Assembly: GCA_044228045.1 (NCBI GenBank)
Contig: JBGAVQ010000246.1
Coordinates: forward strand, 1-8,852
Origin: JAXLVB01 sp044228045
GTDB taxonomy: Bacteria; Bacteroidota; Bacteroidia; Cytophagales; Spirosomataceae
Reading direction: 5' to 3'
DNA length: 8,852 bases
Both the position numbers and the translations under genes were made by a program. Within the stretch, counting starts at the first letter, position 1. Each line of letters begins with the position of its first letter. The notes beneath the pieces are model-generated. The model did not search any database. It had not been told where the DNA came from and was given only the letters and a program-made list of their open reading frames with translations. Of the stretch, positions 1-7,098 are shown in pieces.

Positions 1-294
1 GATGGATTGTTGTTGCTCTCGAAAGAAGAATCTTTCGGAATGGTGAATTTAGAGGCTGCCTATTTGGGTAAACCTGTTGTTGCCTTTAATTCAGGTGGAG
101 TTACTGAAATTGTGCAAAAAGGCATGGGAAAAGTGGTAGATTCATGGAACCTACAAGATTTAATAGCTGCGATGGAACAAGTAATGGACGGTTCTTTGCC
201 TTTTGACCCCAAAGTGGCCCAGACTCGAATACAAGAATTTACAGCTACTCGTCAGATGGATCATTGGACTCAGTTGGTTCGGGGACTTCGGTAA
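1..294 (+). CDS. GT4-type glycosyltransferase, C-terminal fragment (cut by window edge)
   Basis: The reading frame is open from base 1 (first codons GAT GGA) and ends at TAA 292-294, so about 97 residues of the C-terminal part are visible and the true start lies left of the window. The visible part carries the GT-B retaining signature E-x7-E (ESFGMVNLE), followed by a GKPVVAF strand and a GGVTEIV loop. These bind the nucleotide-sugar donor in GT4-family enzymes (Pfam Glycos_transf_1). The enzyme would transfer a sugar from an NDP-sugar to a growing glycan on the cytoplasmic side of the membrane. Its last 50 bases overlap tail-to-tail with the opposite-strand Uma2 gene. It was probably part of the same glycosyltransferase series that resumes at 931. 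The family call is secure; donor and acceptor cannot be read from the sequence. Confidence 0.9.
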   Translation, partial: DGLLLLSKEESFGMVNLEAAYLGKPVVAFNSGGVTEIVQKGMGKVVDSWNLQDLIAAMEQVMDGSLPFDPKVAQTRIQEFTATRQMDHWTQLVRGLR

Positions 295-868
295 GGATAT
301 TTTCGGTATCGTTATAAATATCAGCCATGCTGAGGGTCAAATCTATGGATTTCAAATAAATCTCCCCATCAGGCGTGTCTGAATCTGACAAAATATACCA
401 AAACCCGTCTTCATGCTTGCGATACACTTCGGCCAAATAAGTGATAGAATCTACCATTACGTACTCTTGTAGTGTAGGTACAGAACGGTACATTCTAAAC
501 TTTTTACCTCGGTCATAATTTCCTGTTGATTTAGATAATACTTCAATTAAAACCACAGGGTTTGAAATCGCATTTTTGTCTTCGGCATCGTATTGATTCT
601 TACCACAAATAATCATCAAGTCTGGATAGGTATATAGCCCATGTTCTACCACCATAAGCCTTTGGTCGCTTGAATATGCACGACAGGATTTCTTTTTGAG
701 TGCAATATATAGTTCTCCACTCAAATTCTCCCTAATTCGATTGTAATTTGGTGTTCCTCCTGCCATCATAAAAATCTCACCCTGATAGTATTCACTTTTG
801 TATTCGGCTTTTTCTTCTAATGCCAAATACTCAGCTACCGAGTAGTAATGTTTGGGTAAAGCTGACAT
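245..868 (-). CDS. Uma2-family (DUF820) PD-(D/E)XK restriction-endonuclease-like protein
   Basis: The 207-residue protein fits the usual Uma2 size (about 180-210). It has the family's N-terminal YSVAEYLALEE segment, a YxGEIFMMAGGTPNYNRI block (about 28-45), a strand with a likely metal-binding Asp (YPDLMIICG, D83), then VLIEVLSKST with E109, NYDRGKKFRMYR with K122/K123, and the EYVMVD strand (135-140). D83, E109 and the following Lys fit the PD-(D/E)XK nuclease fold. The biological role of Uma2 proteins is poorly known; they are often multicopy. The gene lies opposite to the flanking glycosyltransferases, starting 62 bp from the next one and overlapping the end of the previous one. Its last 15 or so residues, acidic and proline-containing (EVPEPTESNDPSDE), are antisense to the glycosyltransferase 3' end and look like read-through sequence rather than conserved fold. 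Cytoplasmic; no signal peptide or membrane segment. Confidence 0.88.
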   Translation of the reverse strand: MSALPKHYYSVAEYLALEEKAEYKSEYYQGEIFMMAGGTPNYNRIRENLSGELYIALKKKSCRAYSSDQRLMVVEHGLYTYPDLMIICGKNQYDAEDKNAISNPVVLIEVLSKSTGNYDRGKKFRMYRSVPTLQEYVMVDSITYLAEVYRKHEDGFWYILSDSDTPDGEIYLKSIDLTLSMADIYNDTENILTEVPEPTESNDPSDE

Positions 869-906
869 TTGTAGCGTGTTTGATGGATTTCTTGTTGTCT
901 ATTGAA

Positions 907-914
907 CAAAAATA
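907..914 (-). promoter_or_regulatory. Candidate -7 box for the Uma2 gene
   Basis: On the minus strand this reads TATTTTTG, an exact match to the Bacteroidota -7 consensus TAnnTTTG, 38 bases upstream of the Uma2 ATG at 868. A properly spaced -33 TTG is not evident: the nearest TTTG is only 12 bases upstream. The match is short in an AT-rich spacer, so this is tentative. It lies just before the ATG (931) of the divergent glycosyltransferase gene. Confidence 0.3.
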
Positions 915-930
915 CGATTTCTTTGCCAAA

Positions 931-2034
931 ATGAAAAACAAAATACTTTTCATCTCTCACGATGCCAACCGAGCTGGTGCACAAGTTCAATTGTTGCGTT
1001 TATTGACCTTGCTCAAAGAAAAAACGACGATTTCGTTTGAAATCTTATTGAAATACGACGGTGTTTTACGACCCGAATTTGAGCAATTAGCCCCAACTTA
1101 TCTCTGGTATCAACCAGAACCCAAGCCAAGTGGTTTATTAAAAAAAATATATCGAAAAATTACTCATAAACCCGTGATAAAGAGGCTACAAGAAAAACAT
1201 TTTAATATTATCATCTCAAATACATTGACCAATGGAAACCTTTTATTTGAGCTAAAATCATTAGGTTGTCCCATCATTTCGTATGTACACGAGTTGGGAC
1301 ATCACTTGGAGATGTACACTAACCAAGACGAACTAAGAACAACCTTGCAGTCAACTAATTTTTACATGGTTTGTGCCAACATTGCAGCCTACTATCTAAA
1401 TACTGAATACCACATCCCTTCCGAAAAAACACGATGGCTTCCCTCAATTTTGCCTAACATCCAGCCAGCATTACTTGAAAAACCAGCCATAATAAAGCAT
1501 CAATTGGGTATTTTGCCGAATACTTTTGTGGTAGGAGGCATTGGCACTGCCGATTTGCGTAAAGGGATAGATTATTTTGTAGAATTGGCTACACTCCTGC
1601 CTCTGAGTAGCTTTGTATGGGTGGGTGCTACACAACAAGCATTCAGTAATAGTTTGGGAATCAGCGACTTCCCAACTAATCTTTATTTTGTCACCAACAC
1701 CCCAGACCCCTATTCTTATCTCAATACTTTTGACGTTTTGGCACTTACTTCACGCATGGAGGTTTATCCCTTGGTAGCAATGGAAGCTCTATCACTACAA
1801 AAACCTGTTGTTTGCTTTGGCGAGGCAGGCGGTGCGCCCGAGCTTATTGAAACTGACGCTGGCATTGTGATTGAAAAATTTGCTGTAAATAAAATGGCGG
1901 AAGCGATTGTTTTTTTGAAGGAAAATCCACAAAAAAAAGAAGATATGGGGCACATTGGCAAACAGAAAGTTATACAAAGACATAATGAACAGCAAATTCT
2001 GAATACTTTTGTGAGCATTATCAATACTTTATGA
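931..2034 (+). CDS. GT4-type (GT-B) glycosyltransferase
   Basis: The 367-residue protein starts with a typical GT-B N-terminal Rossmann strand and loop, KILFISHDANRAGAQVQLLR (4-23), where the GAQ loop normally contacts the acceptor. The C-terminal donor domain has GGIGTADLRKGID (202-214; R210 and K211 are the usual phosphate contacts) and the E-x7-E motif EVYPLVAME (E277, E285), followed by KPVVCF and GGAPELI. The enzyme should be a cytosolic or membrane-associated retaining sugar transferase for a surface glycan. The frame stays open upstream to an ATG at 820, but that start would overlap the divergent Uma2 gene and add a non-family extension, so 931 is chosen. The 3' end overlaps the next gene by 4 bases (ATGA), which implies translational coupling. 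Sugar specificity is unknown. Confidence 0.9.
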   Translation: MKNKILFISHDANRAGAQVQLLRLLTLLKEKTTISFEILLKYDGVLRPEFEQLAPTYLWYQPEPKPSGLLKKIYRKITHKPVIKRLQEKHFNIIISNTLTNGNLLFELKSLGCPIISYVHELGHHLEMYTNQDELRTTLQSTNFYMVCANIAAYYLNTEYHIPSEKTRWLPSILPNIQPALLEKPAIIKHQLGILPNTFVVGGIGTADLRKGIDYFVELATLLPLSSFVWVGATQQAFSNSLGISDFPTNLYFVTNTPDPYSYLNTFDVLALTSRMEVYPLVAMEALSLQKPVVCFGEAGGAPELIETDAGIVIEKFAVNKMAEAIVFLKENPQKKEDMGHIGKQKVIQRHNEQQILNTFVSIINTL

Positions 2035-3020
2035 CACTTGCTTTTACCATTTGCTCGGTTAATTATTTAGCACAGGCCAAAACGCTTGAGCATTCACTTC
2101 AAGTCCATAATCCTAATATTCAGTATGTTATTGGATTAACAGACAAGCTCGATGGAAAAAACATAGACAACGCTAAATTACCAAAGGCCCCTTTACTCGA
2201 AGTTCACCAATTAGGTATCAAAAACTTTGGTTGGATGTGCAAAAACTATGACATTACAGAACTCAATACGGCAGTAAAACCTTTTTTTATTGAATATCTT
2301 TTTAAGCAAAATCCTAACGTTACCAAACTCATCTATTTTGACCCAGATATCATTGTTTATCAACCACTTACCGATTTATTAGACAAACTCAATGCACATC
2401 CTATAATCGTAACGCCTCATATATGCTCGCCGCTACACGACGATTTTCACCCTAATGAAGAAACCCACCTCAACACAGGCATCTTCAACTTAGGGTTTAT
2501 TGCTTTTAATCGCTCCCAATCGTCCTTTGATTTTGTGAAGTGGTGGCAACAAAAATTGGCTTATGAATGCAAAATAGACCTCGAAAATGGCCTTTTTGTA
2601 GATCAAAACTGGGTAAATTTCGCACCTTATTATGTTGACAATGTACTCATTGAGAAGAACTTAGGTTACAACATGGCATACTGGAACTTGCACGAACGAA
2701 AAGTCAGGAAGGAAGAAAATACTTTGATGGTAGAGAGTACTTCCTCTCTGTTGACTCCACTCATTTTTTTTCATTTCAGTGGTTATCAGTTGAGTAAGCC
2801 AAGTGTACTGTCTAAATACCAAAATCGCTTTACCTTTGAGCAACGGCTCGATGTAAAACCACTTTTTGACGACTATGCCAAGCAACTAAGTGCTAACCAT
2901 AACGAATATTTTAGTCAATTTCCCTGTGTTTATATCCGCCCCAAAAAAGTAATTCGCCTGCGCAGCGTACGTAAGGTTCTCAGCTACCCAATTGAACTTC
3001 TGCTTCGCCTATTGGCATAG
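2031..3020 (+). CDS. GT-A-type glycosyltransferase with DxD motif (GT8-like architecture)
   Basis: The 329-residue protein begins with a GT-A-like strand (FTICSVNYLAQAKTLEHSL, 5-23), in which the residues after the first strand bind the nucleotide. YFDPDIIV (102-109) contains the metal-binding DxD (D104, D106). LNTGIFNLGFIAFN (147-160), VDQNWVNFAP (190-199) and FFHFSGY (246-252) follow in the order of the NxG, DQ and HxxG elements of GT8-like enzymes. It would transfer a sugar from a UDP- or other NDP-sugar with metal help. The C-terminal tail after about residue 302 is basic and leucine-rich, suggesting peripheral membrane binding. It is tightly coupled to the upstream GT4 gene (ATGA) and lies 6 bases before the GT9 gene, so the three are likely co-transcribed. 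The exact CAZy family is uncertain because overall similarity cannot be measured here. Confidence 0.8.
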   Translation: MTLAFTICSVNYLAQAKTLEHSLQVHNPNIQYVIGLTDKLDGKNIDNAKLPKAPLLEVHQLGIKNFGWMCKNYDITELNTAVKPFFIEYLFKQNPNVTKLIYFDPDIIVYQPLTDLLDKLNAHPIIVTPHICSPLHDDFHPNEETHLNTGIFNLGFIAFNRSQSSFDFVKWWQQKLAYECKIDLENGLFVDQNWVNFAPYYVDNVLIEKNLGYNMAYWNLHERKVRKEENTLMVESTSSLLTPLIFFHFSGYQLSKPSVLSKYQNRFTFEQRLDVKPLFDDYAKQLSANHNEYFSQFPCVYIRPKKVIRLRSVRKVLSYPIELLLRLLA

Positions 3021-3026
3021 AACCCT

Positions 3027-4037
3027 ATGAAAAAAATTGTGGCTTTATGGCAGCATCGCTATCACAAAATCAACTATTTTTTGTGGTCGTATCTTCATTT
3101 TTTCAACACCTATTTTCTGTTGAAATTGCATAAAATAAGGGCTGGCAAACAAAATATTGCCATTGTGTTGGCCGAACAATTTGGAGACATTGTGGCTTGT
3201 GAACCAGTAAGTAGGTATGTGCGGGAGCAGTTTCCAACTGCCAATATCGTGTGGGTTGTCCGAAAGCCCTTTGCAGAAATTGTCAAGTTTAATCCACACC
3301 TTAACGGATTTCATGTTGAGTTTAGCGTTTTAGAAACCATTTTATTACTTGAAAATCAAGCCTTTGACAAAGTTTTTAATTTACATATTTCAAACCGCTT
3401 TGCAGCATACAACCGTAGGGTTCAAAAAAATTCACTGGCAGACAAACTCAACATTACCGTACACACTTACTTTTTTCATGGTTGTATTCTCGAAGTCTTT
3501 TCAGAAATTGCAGGGTTGCCTCGCTTACAAGAAGCACCTAAGTTGTACCTCCCTTCTTTTGTAAAAAATCAAGTTGATACGCTACTGTTACCAGCTCAAT
3601 TTATAGTCATACATTGCCAGTCAAATTTGCCGTCCAAAAACTGGAACAAAGCACATTGGCATCACTTAGTTAAGGATATTTTACAGCATACCACTTTTTC
3701 AATTGTCGAAATCGGCTTAACTCCTGAAATTGAGACAGTGAACCCACGCATAATCAACCTTTGTGGCAAACTTTCATTGCTTGAAACAGCTGAAGTTATT
3801 CGACGTTCTACCCTATTCATCGGCATTGACTCTGGCCCTGCACATTTTGCCAACGCTTTGGACATTTATGGGGTGATTCTATTAGGCAAACTGGCTGATT
3901 TTGATAACTATATGCCTTATTCGGGTCGGTATCAGTCAGGAGATAACGCCACAATTGTTCGGCAGCAAGGCAAGCCCTGCTCTGAATTACCCTATGAGTC
4001 AGTTTGGGAAGCTGTACAAATAAGGCTTTCCCAATAA
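3027..4037 (+). CDS. GT9 / heptosyltransferase-like glycosyltransferase
   Basis: The 336-residue GT-B protein resembles LPS heptosyltransferases (Pfam Glyco_transf_9). After an unusual aromatic and hydrophobic N-terminal stretch (about 12-38), probably a membrane-associating helix, the first Rossmann strand NIAIVLAEQFGDIV (43-56) carries the family's GDIV acceptor loop. The C-terminal half has the strand FIVIHCQSNLPSKNWNKAHW (192-211), where K204 lies where donor-phosphate binding is usual. It also has the strongest family signature, FIGIDSGPAHFANAL (264-278). The enzyme likely adds a heptose or other sugar to a lipid-linked acceptor at the inner face of the membrane. It is last in the packed glycosyltransferase run, starting 6 bases after the previous stop. 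Absence of neighbouring heptose-synthesis genes leaves the sugar open. Family call is confident, substrate unknown. Confidence 0.87.
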   Translation: MKKIVALWQHRYHKINYFLWSYLHFFNTYFLLKLHKIRAGKQNIAIVLAEQFGDIVACEPVSRYVREQFPTANIVWVVRKPFAEIVKFNPHLNGFHVEFSVLETILLLENQAFDKVFNLHISNRFAAYNRRVQKNSLADKLNITVHTYFFHGCILEVFSEIAGLPRLQEAPKLYLPSFVKNQVDTLLLPAQFIVIHCQSNLPSKNWNKAHWHHLVKDILQHTTFSIVEIGLTPEIETVNPRIINLCGKLSLLETAEVIRRSTLFIGIDSGPAHFANALDIYGVILLGKLADFDNYMPYSGRYQSGDNATIVRQQGKPCSELPYESVWEAVQIRLSQ

Positions 4038-4043
4038 CATTGT

Positions 4044-4061
4044 TATAAAAAATCTTTTATA
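4044..4061. repeat. AT-only inverted repeat after the glycosyltransferase block
   Basis: A perfect 7-bp inverted repeat, TATAAAA (4044-4050) and TTTTATA (4055-4061) with a 4-base loop AATC, sits 7 bases after the GT9 stop codon. It contains no G-C pairs and has no following U-run of note, so it is a poor intrinsic terminator. It overlaps the candidate promoter of the next gene and could be a protein-binding palindrome or chance. Confidence 0.3.
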
Positions 4062-4067
4062 CATTTC
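4060..4067 (+). promoter_or_regulatory. Candidate promoter for the esterase fusion gene
   Basis: TACATTTC matches the Bacteroidota -7 element TAnnTTTG at all defined positions but the last. A TTG (4040-4042) lies 17 bases upstream, a spacing within the range for the -33 element. The ATG of the esterase gene is 46 bases downstream. The 76-bp spacer also suggests that this gene is transcribed separately from the glycosyltransferases. Tentative. Confidence 0.3.
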
Positions 4068-4113
4068 AGGATGTTTCTGTTTCCGAAAATTCCACCACAA
4101 AGCACTATTTCTT

Positions 4114-6021
4114 ATGCCTAATCTTGTTAAGAAATCAACTATCCAGCATTGTATTGTATTCATTTTCATGCTAATTTATTCACTTGATGGGCAATCACAA
4201 GCCCTTAAAATTCAGCATGATTTGGTAGTGGCCAAAGACGGCAGTGGCGATTTTCGTTACATTCAAGATGCTATTGATGCCGTGAGGGTTTATCTGCCCA
4301 AGCACATCACCATTCGTATCAAAAAGGGGGTTTACAAAGAAAAAATTGTGGTGCCGAGTACCCTCACCAATATTACCTTAGTTGGCGACGATGACACCGT
4401 GATTAGCTACGACGATTTTTCGGGGAAAGGAAAAATGGAAACGTTTGATTCCTACACAGTAAAAGTGATGGGAAATGATATTAGCTTAGAAAATCTCATC
4501 ATTGAAAATAGCGCCGGAAGAGTTGGCCAAGCCGTAGCCTTACACATTGAAGGCGACCGCTGTGTAATACGCAAATGCCGATTGTTGGGCAATCAAGATA
4601 CTATTTTTGCCTCGGGCGAAAACGCTCGCCAACATTTTATAGATTGCTACATTGAAGGCACGGTTGACTTTATTTTTGGTTCGTCAACGGCTTTGTTTGA
4701 AAACTGCACCATTCATAGCAAAGCCAATGGGTACGTTACGGCTGCTTCTACACCCAATTGGGTGGACTACGGTTACGTTTTCAAAAACTGTAAACTCACT
4801 GCTGATGCCACTGTTGATAAGGTGTTTTTGGGTCGTCCGTGGCGCAGTTATGCCAAAACGGTTTTCTTGTCTTGTGAACTGGGCAAGCATATTGTATCAA
4901 CAGGCTGGGACAATTGGTCAAATGTAGCCAACGAAACCACCACTTTTTATGCCGAATACAGAAACTCGGGAGCAGGAGCAAATGCTGCAGCACGAGTTAA
5001 GTGGTCACATCAATTAACTGATAATGAGGCTTTAGCATATAGCACTGAGAAGATTTTTGCAGGAAGTCTCAAACCTGCATTGAATCGCTTTTGGATTCAG
5101 CCCTCTATGATTGGCGTTACGGGCAAATTAGATACTTCGTATTCAAATTACAGTGCTTACCAAAGCAGCAAAAAATCGCACCCAGTCACTGAGATTGTTC
5201 CCGAAAAAACGCTTAGTACGGTATCAGAAGTCCGTGCCATTACTTATGGAAAAATAGGCGAAAGGGCTTTGTTATTGGATGTTTTTTCACCCAAAAAGCC
5301 AGCAAAAAAAGCGTTTCCTGCACTAATGATTATTCATGGTGGCGGTTGGCGGTCAGGTAACCGGACTCAGCATCATCAACTTGCCAGACGTTTGGCTGAC
5401 TTGGGCTATGTTTGCTTCACACCTGAATACCGACTTTCGACCGAAGCCTTGTATCCAGCGGCAGTTCACGACCTCAAAGCAGCCTTGCGCTGGATTAAGG
5501 CCAATGCCCAAGCCTACGCAATTGACACCAACCGTATTGCTACCTTGGGCTTTTCAGCGGGTGGTGAATTATCGGCATTTTTGGGCGTAACGGCAGAGAA
5601 TCCTGCTTTTGAAGGCAATAATGGCAACTTGGGGCATTCGAGCAAGGTTCAAGCTGTTATTGATATTGACGGTACACTATCGTTTGTCCACCCAGAGTCA
5701 GGCGAGGGCGACGACAGCAAGCGTACATCGGCGGCCACCTACTGGTTTGGTTATCCTAAAAAAGATAATATGCCGCTTTGGGAAGAAGCCTCGCCGCTGG
5801 CGCATGTAGGCAAAAACACGCCTCCCATGCTTTTTCTGAACAGTTCGGTAGATAGAATGCACGCTGGCAGAGAAGATTTTAGAAAAGTGTTAGATCAATA
5901 TCAGATTTATTCAGAAGTACATACTTTTCCAGACTCGCCTCATTCTTTTTGCTTGTTCAATCCCTGGTTCGAGCCAACCGTGAAGTATATTGCTAATTTT
6001 TTGGGGAAGGTTTTGAAGTAA
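4114..6021 (+). CDS. Exported fusion of pectin methylesterase (CE8) and alpha/beta-hydrolase carbohydrate esterase
   Basis: The 635-residue protein has a signal peptide (hydrophobic core about 13-23, likely cleavage after GQSQA, residue 30). A pectinesterase right-handed beta-helix domain spans about 35-330. Its motifs are GVYKEK (72-77), GQAVAL with Q139, NQDTIF with Q161/D162, the catalytic GTVDFIFG with D185, and LGRPW with R241, so all five CE8 active-site positions are present. After a linker (about 331-370) comes an alpha/beta hydrolase of acetyl-esterase type. It has oxyanion loop HGGGW (408-412), nucleophile elbow GFSAGG (S481), Asp D580 and His H610. The protein should remove methyl esters from homogalacturonan and a second ester, plausibly acetyl, in the periplasm or at the cell surface. 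Each domain alone is common; full single-enzyme length is about 300 residues, so this is a true fusion. No type IX sorting domain is evident at the C-terminus. Confidence 0.92.
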   Translation: MPNLVKKSTIQHCIVFIFMLIYSLDGQSQALKIQHDLVVAKDGSGDFRYIQDAIDAVRVYLPKHITIRIKKGVYKEKIVVPSTLTNITLVGDDDTVISYDDFSGKGKMETFDSYTVKVMGNDISLENLIIENSAGRVGQAVALHIEGDRCVIRKCRLLGNQDTIFASGENARQHFIDCYIEGTVDFIFGSSTALFENCTIHSKANGYVTAASTPNWVDYGYVFKNCKLTADATVDKVFLGRPWRSYAKTVFLSCELGKHIVSTGWDNWSNVANETTTFYAEYRNSGAGANAAARVKWSHQLTDNEALAYSTEKIFAGSLKPALNRFWIQPSMIGVTGKLDTSYSNYSAYQSSKKSHPVTEIVPEKTLSTVSEVRAITYGKIGERALLLDVFSPKKPAKKAFPALMIIHGGGWRSGNRTQHHQLARRLADLGYVCFTPEYRLSTEALYPAAVHDLKAALRWIKANAQAYAIDTNRIATLGFSAGGELSAFLGVTAENPAFEGNNGNLGHSSKVQAVIDIDGTLSFVHPESGEGDDSKRTSAATYWFGYPKKDNMPLWEEASPLAHVGKNTPPMLFLNSSVDRMHAGREDFRKVLDQYQIYSEVHTFPDSPHSFCLFNPWFEPTVKYIANFLGKVLK

Positions 6022-6025
6022 ATCA

Positions 6026-6056
6026 TCGGTAATTTTTCGCTCACGGAAATCGCCGA
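6026..6056. repeat. Imperfect hairpin after the esterase gene
   Basis: TCGG (6026-6029) pairs with CCGA (6053-6056), and the inner segments ATTT/AAAT and CG/CG also pair, around a CTCA loop. Internal mismatches and lack of a U-run make it weak, but its place 5 bases after the esterase stop codon fits an RNA 3'-end structure. Confidence 0.25.
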
Positions 6057-6069
6057 AATGCACAGAAAT
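6045..6069. repeat. Short imperfect direct repeat (three NGAAAT units)
   Basis: Three units, GGAAAT (6045-6050), CGAAAT (6054-6059) and AGAAAT (6064-6069), recur at 9-10-base spacing, the outer two preceded by CAC or CAC-like bases. This resembles the short CAC.GAAAT-type periodic sequences that can be scattered between genes, but three degenerate copies are near what chance allows. Confidence 0.25.
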
Positions 6070-6109
6070 TTATCAATATGATAGCGTATGTGACGCAAAA
6101 CCGTCTCCA

Positions 6110-6138
6110 CCTCAATTAGCTTAATGAAGTAATTGAGG
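6110..6138. terminator. Inverted repeat between convergent genes, possible bidirectional terminator
   Basis: CCTCAATTA (6110-6118) and TAATTGAGG (6130-6138) form a perfect 9-bp stem with an 11-base loop. It spans the stop codon (6121-6123) of the minus-strand SGNH gene and faces the end of the plus-strand esterase gene. There is no U-tract on either side, so classical intrinsic termination is uncertain. Its position between convergent genes is the main support. Confidence 0.4.
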
Positions 6139-7098
6139 CAAATCTTGGGCTAAAATCGCTGAATATTGGTTAGCTCCTTTGAGGTTAAAATGCCAACAGT
6201 CGTAGAAATAATCCTTTGATTGTGAAATAGATATACCCGTATAGTCTTTAAAAACGGCTTGGTGTTTGGTCGCTATTTGTGCTACTTTTTCAAGCACTTC
6301 GTCGTGGTTGCTATTTTTCTTAATTCCCGAAAACCACGGGGTAAAAAGCAAAGTCAGTTTGATGTTTTTTTGCTGGCAAACTTGACAAAATTCTTCTAAT
6401 AATTCAAAGCCCTCTGTAGTAACAGGCGTTTCGCTGGTAGCCTGCCTATTTACTTGCCGTAGTTCTTCCTCAGCAACGGCATTCCAACTTGCATCGTTTG
6501 CAATGAATCCTCTGTTTCTAATTATAGTGCTATCCGTCAGAATCGTTCTGTTGGGATGTAACAGTCTCTCCCGCTTCTCCGAATCGTTTTGTACCATTAG
6601 TTTTTGAAGTGGGTAAAAACCATATAAAAACTTGGTCAATTTGAAGTAACGATACCGCCAATTGTAGCGACTCAATTCCTTGTAAATCAGTTCGTTGTTC
6701 AAATAGGGTAAGTATTCGTCAATATTATACGGCCCTTCACTATCGGTATTGAACATAAATCGGCTCAAGTCAATGTTCAGTACAACCATCTTAGGAGCTT
6801 GATGATGCTGTAAATAACTGTTTAGCAACATTTTACACTCAATCATCCCGATTTGATCAATACCAATTGAATACGATTTTAGGCCAGAGATAGAATCAAA
6901 AACAATGGGGTTTATTTGCCGCAATACCCTTGAACTGCCAATAAAAATAACATCGTTATACTCTTTACTTTTGAAGGTATAATCCAAATTCTTCATTTGC
7001 TCACTGGGCGACATCGGCTGGTATTGGCGCATATAAAAAAGCGTTCCGACACCAATCGCAACAAACAAAGCAATTACATAACGTAGAATCATCATCAT
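6121..7098 (-). CDS. Membrane-anchored SGNH-like protein, partner of the MBOAT acyltransferase
   Basis: The 325-residue protein has one N-terminal membrane helix (about 4-22) and then an extracytoplasmic domain. VIFIGSSR (50-57) is a GSS form of the SGNH block I, with S56 the likely nucleophile. VVLNIDLSRF (105-114) resembles the following strand, and YDCWHFNLKGANQYS (299-313) carries the D-x-x-H pair D300/H303 of block V. Such proteins (AlgJ/AlgX-, PatB- and DltD-like) receive or transfer the acyl group that an MBOAT protein brings across the membrane. The start overlaps the stop of the MBOAT gene by one base (TAATG), a strong sign of coupling. Three adjacent Met codons (7098, 7095, 7092) are alternatives. 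Catalysis is inferred from motifs; overall similarity to characterised members may be low. Confidence 0.78.
   Translation of the reverse strand: MMMILRYVIALFVAIGVGTLFYMRQYQPMSPSEQMKNLDYTFKSKEYNDVIFIGSSRVLRQINPIVFDSISGLKSYSIGIDQIGMIECKMLLNSYLQHHQAPKMVVLNIDLSRFMFNTDSEGPYNIDEYLPYLNNELIYKELSRYNWRYRYFKLTKFLYGFYPLQKLMVQNDSEKRERLLHPNRTILTDSTIIRNRGFIANDASWNAVAEEELRQVNRQATSETPVTTEGFELLEEFCQVCQQKNIKLTLLFTPWFSGIKKNSNHDEVLEKVAQIATKHQAVFKDYTGISISQSKDYFYDCWHFNLKGANQYSAILAQDLPQLLH

Noticed and set aside
820..930. Longer N-terminus for the GT4-type enzyme (ATG at 820 or 883)
   Set aside because: The extension overlaps the start of the divergent Uma2 gene and does not resemble glycosyltransferase sequence; the canonical Rossmann N-terminus starts at 931.
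1764..2024. Minus-strand, cysteine-rich ORFs under the GT4-type gene
   Set aside because: They are shadows of the real coding frame, with no start context or recognisable domain.
1910..2771. Homopolymer tracts T7 (1910-1916), A8 (1931-1938) and T8 (2764-2771) in two glycosyltransferase genes as phase-variation sites
   Set aside because: Tracts of 7-8 A or T are expected in AT-rich coding sequence rich in Lys and Phe codons, and the frames are intact; nothing beyond length supports switching.
4652..4927. Alternative-frame ORFs inside the esterase gene (also 5336-5590 and 5609-5809)
   Set aside because: They lie within a strongly supported CE8/esterase coding frame and their translations show no domain or motif.
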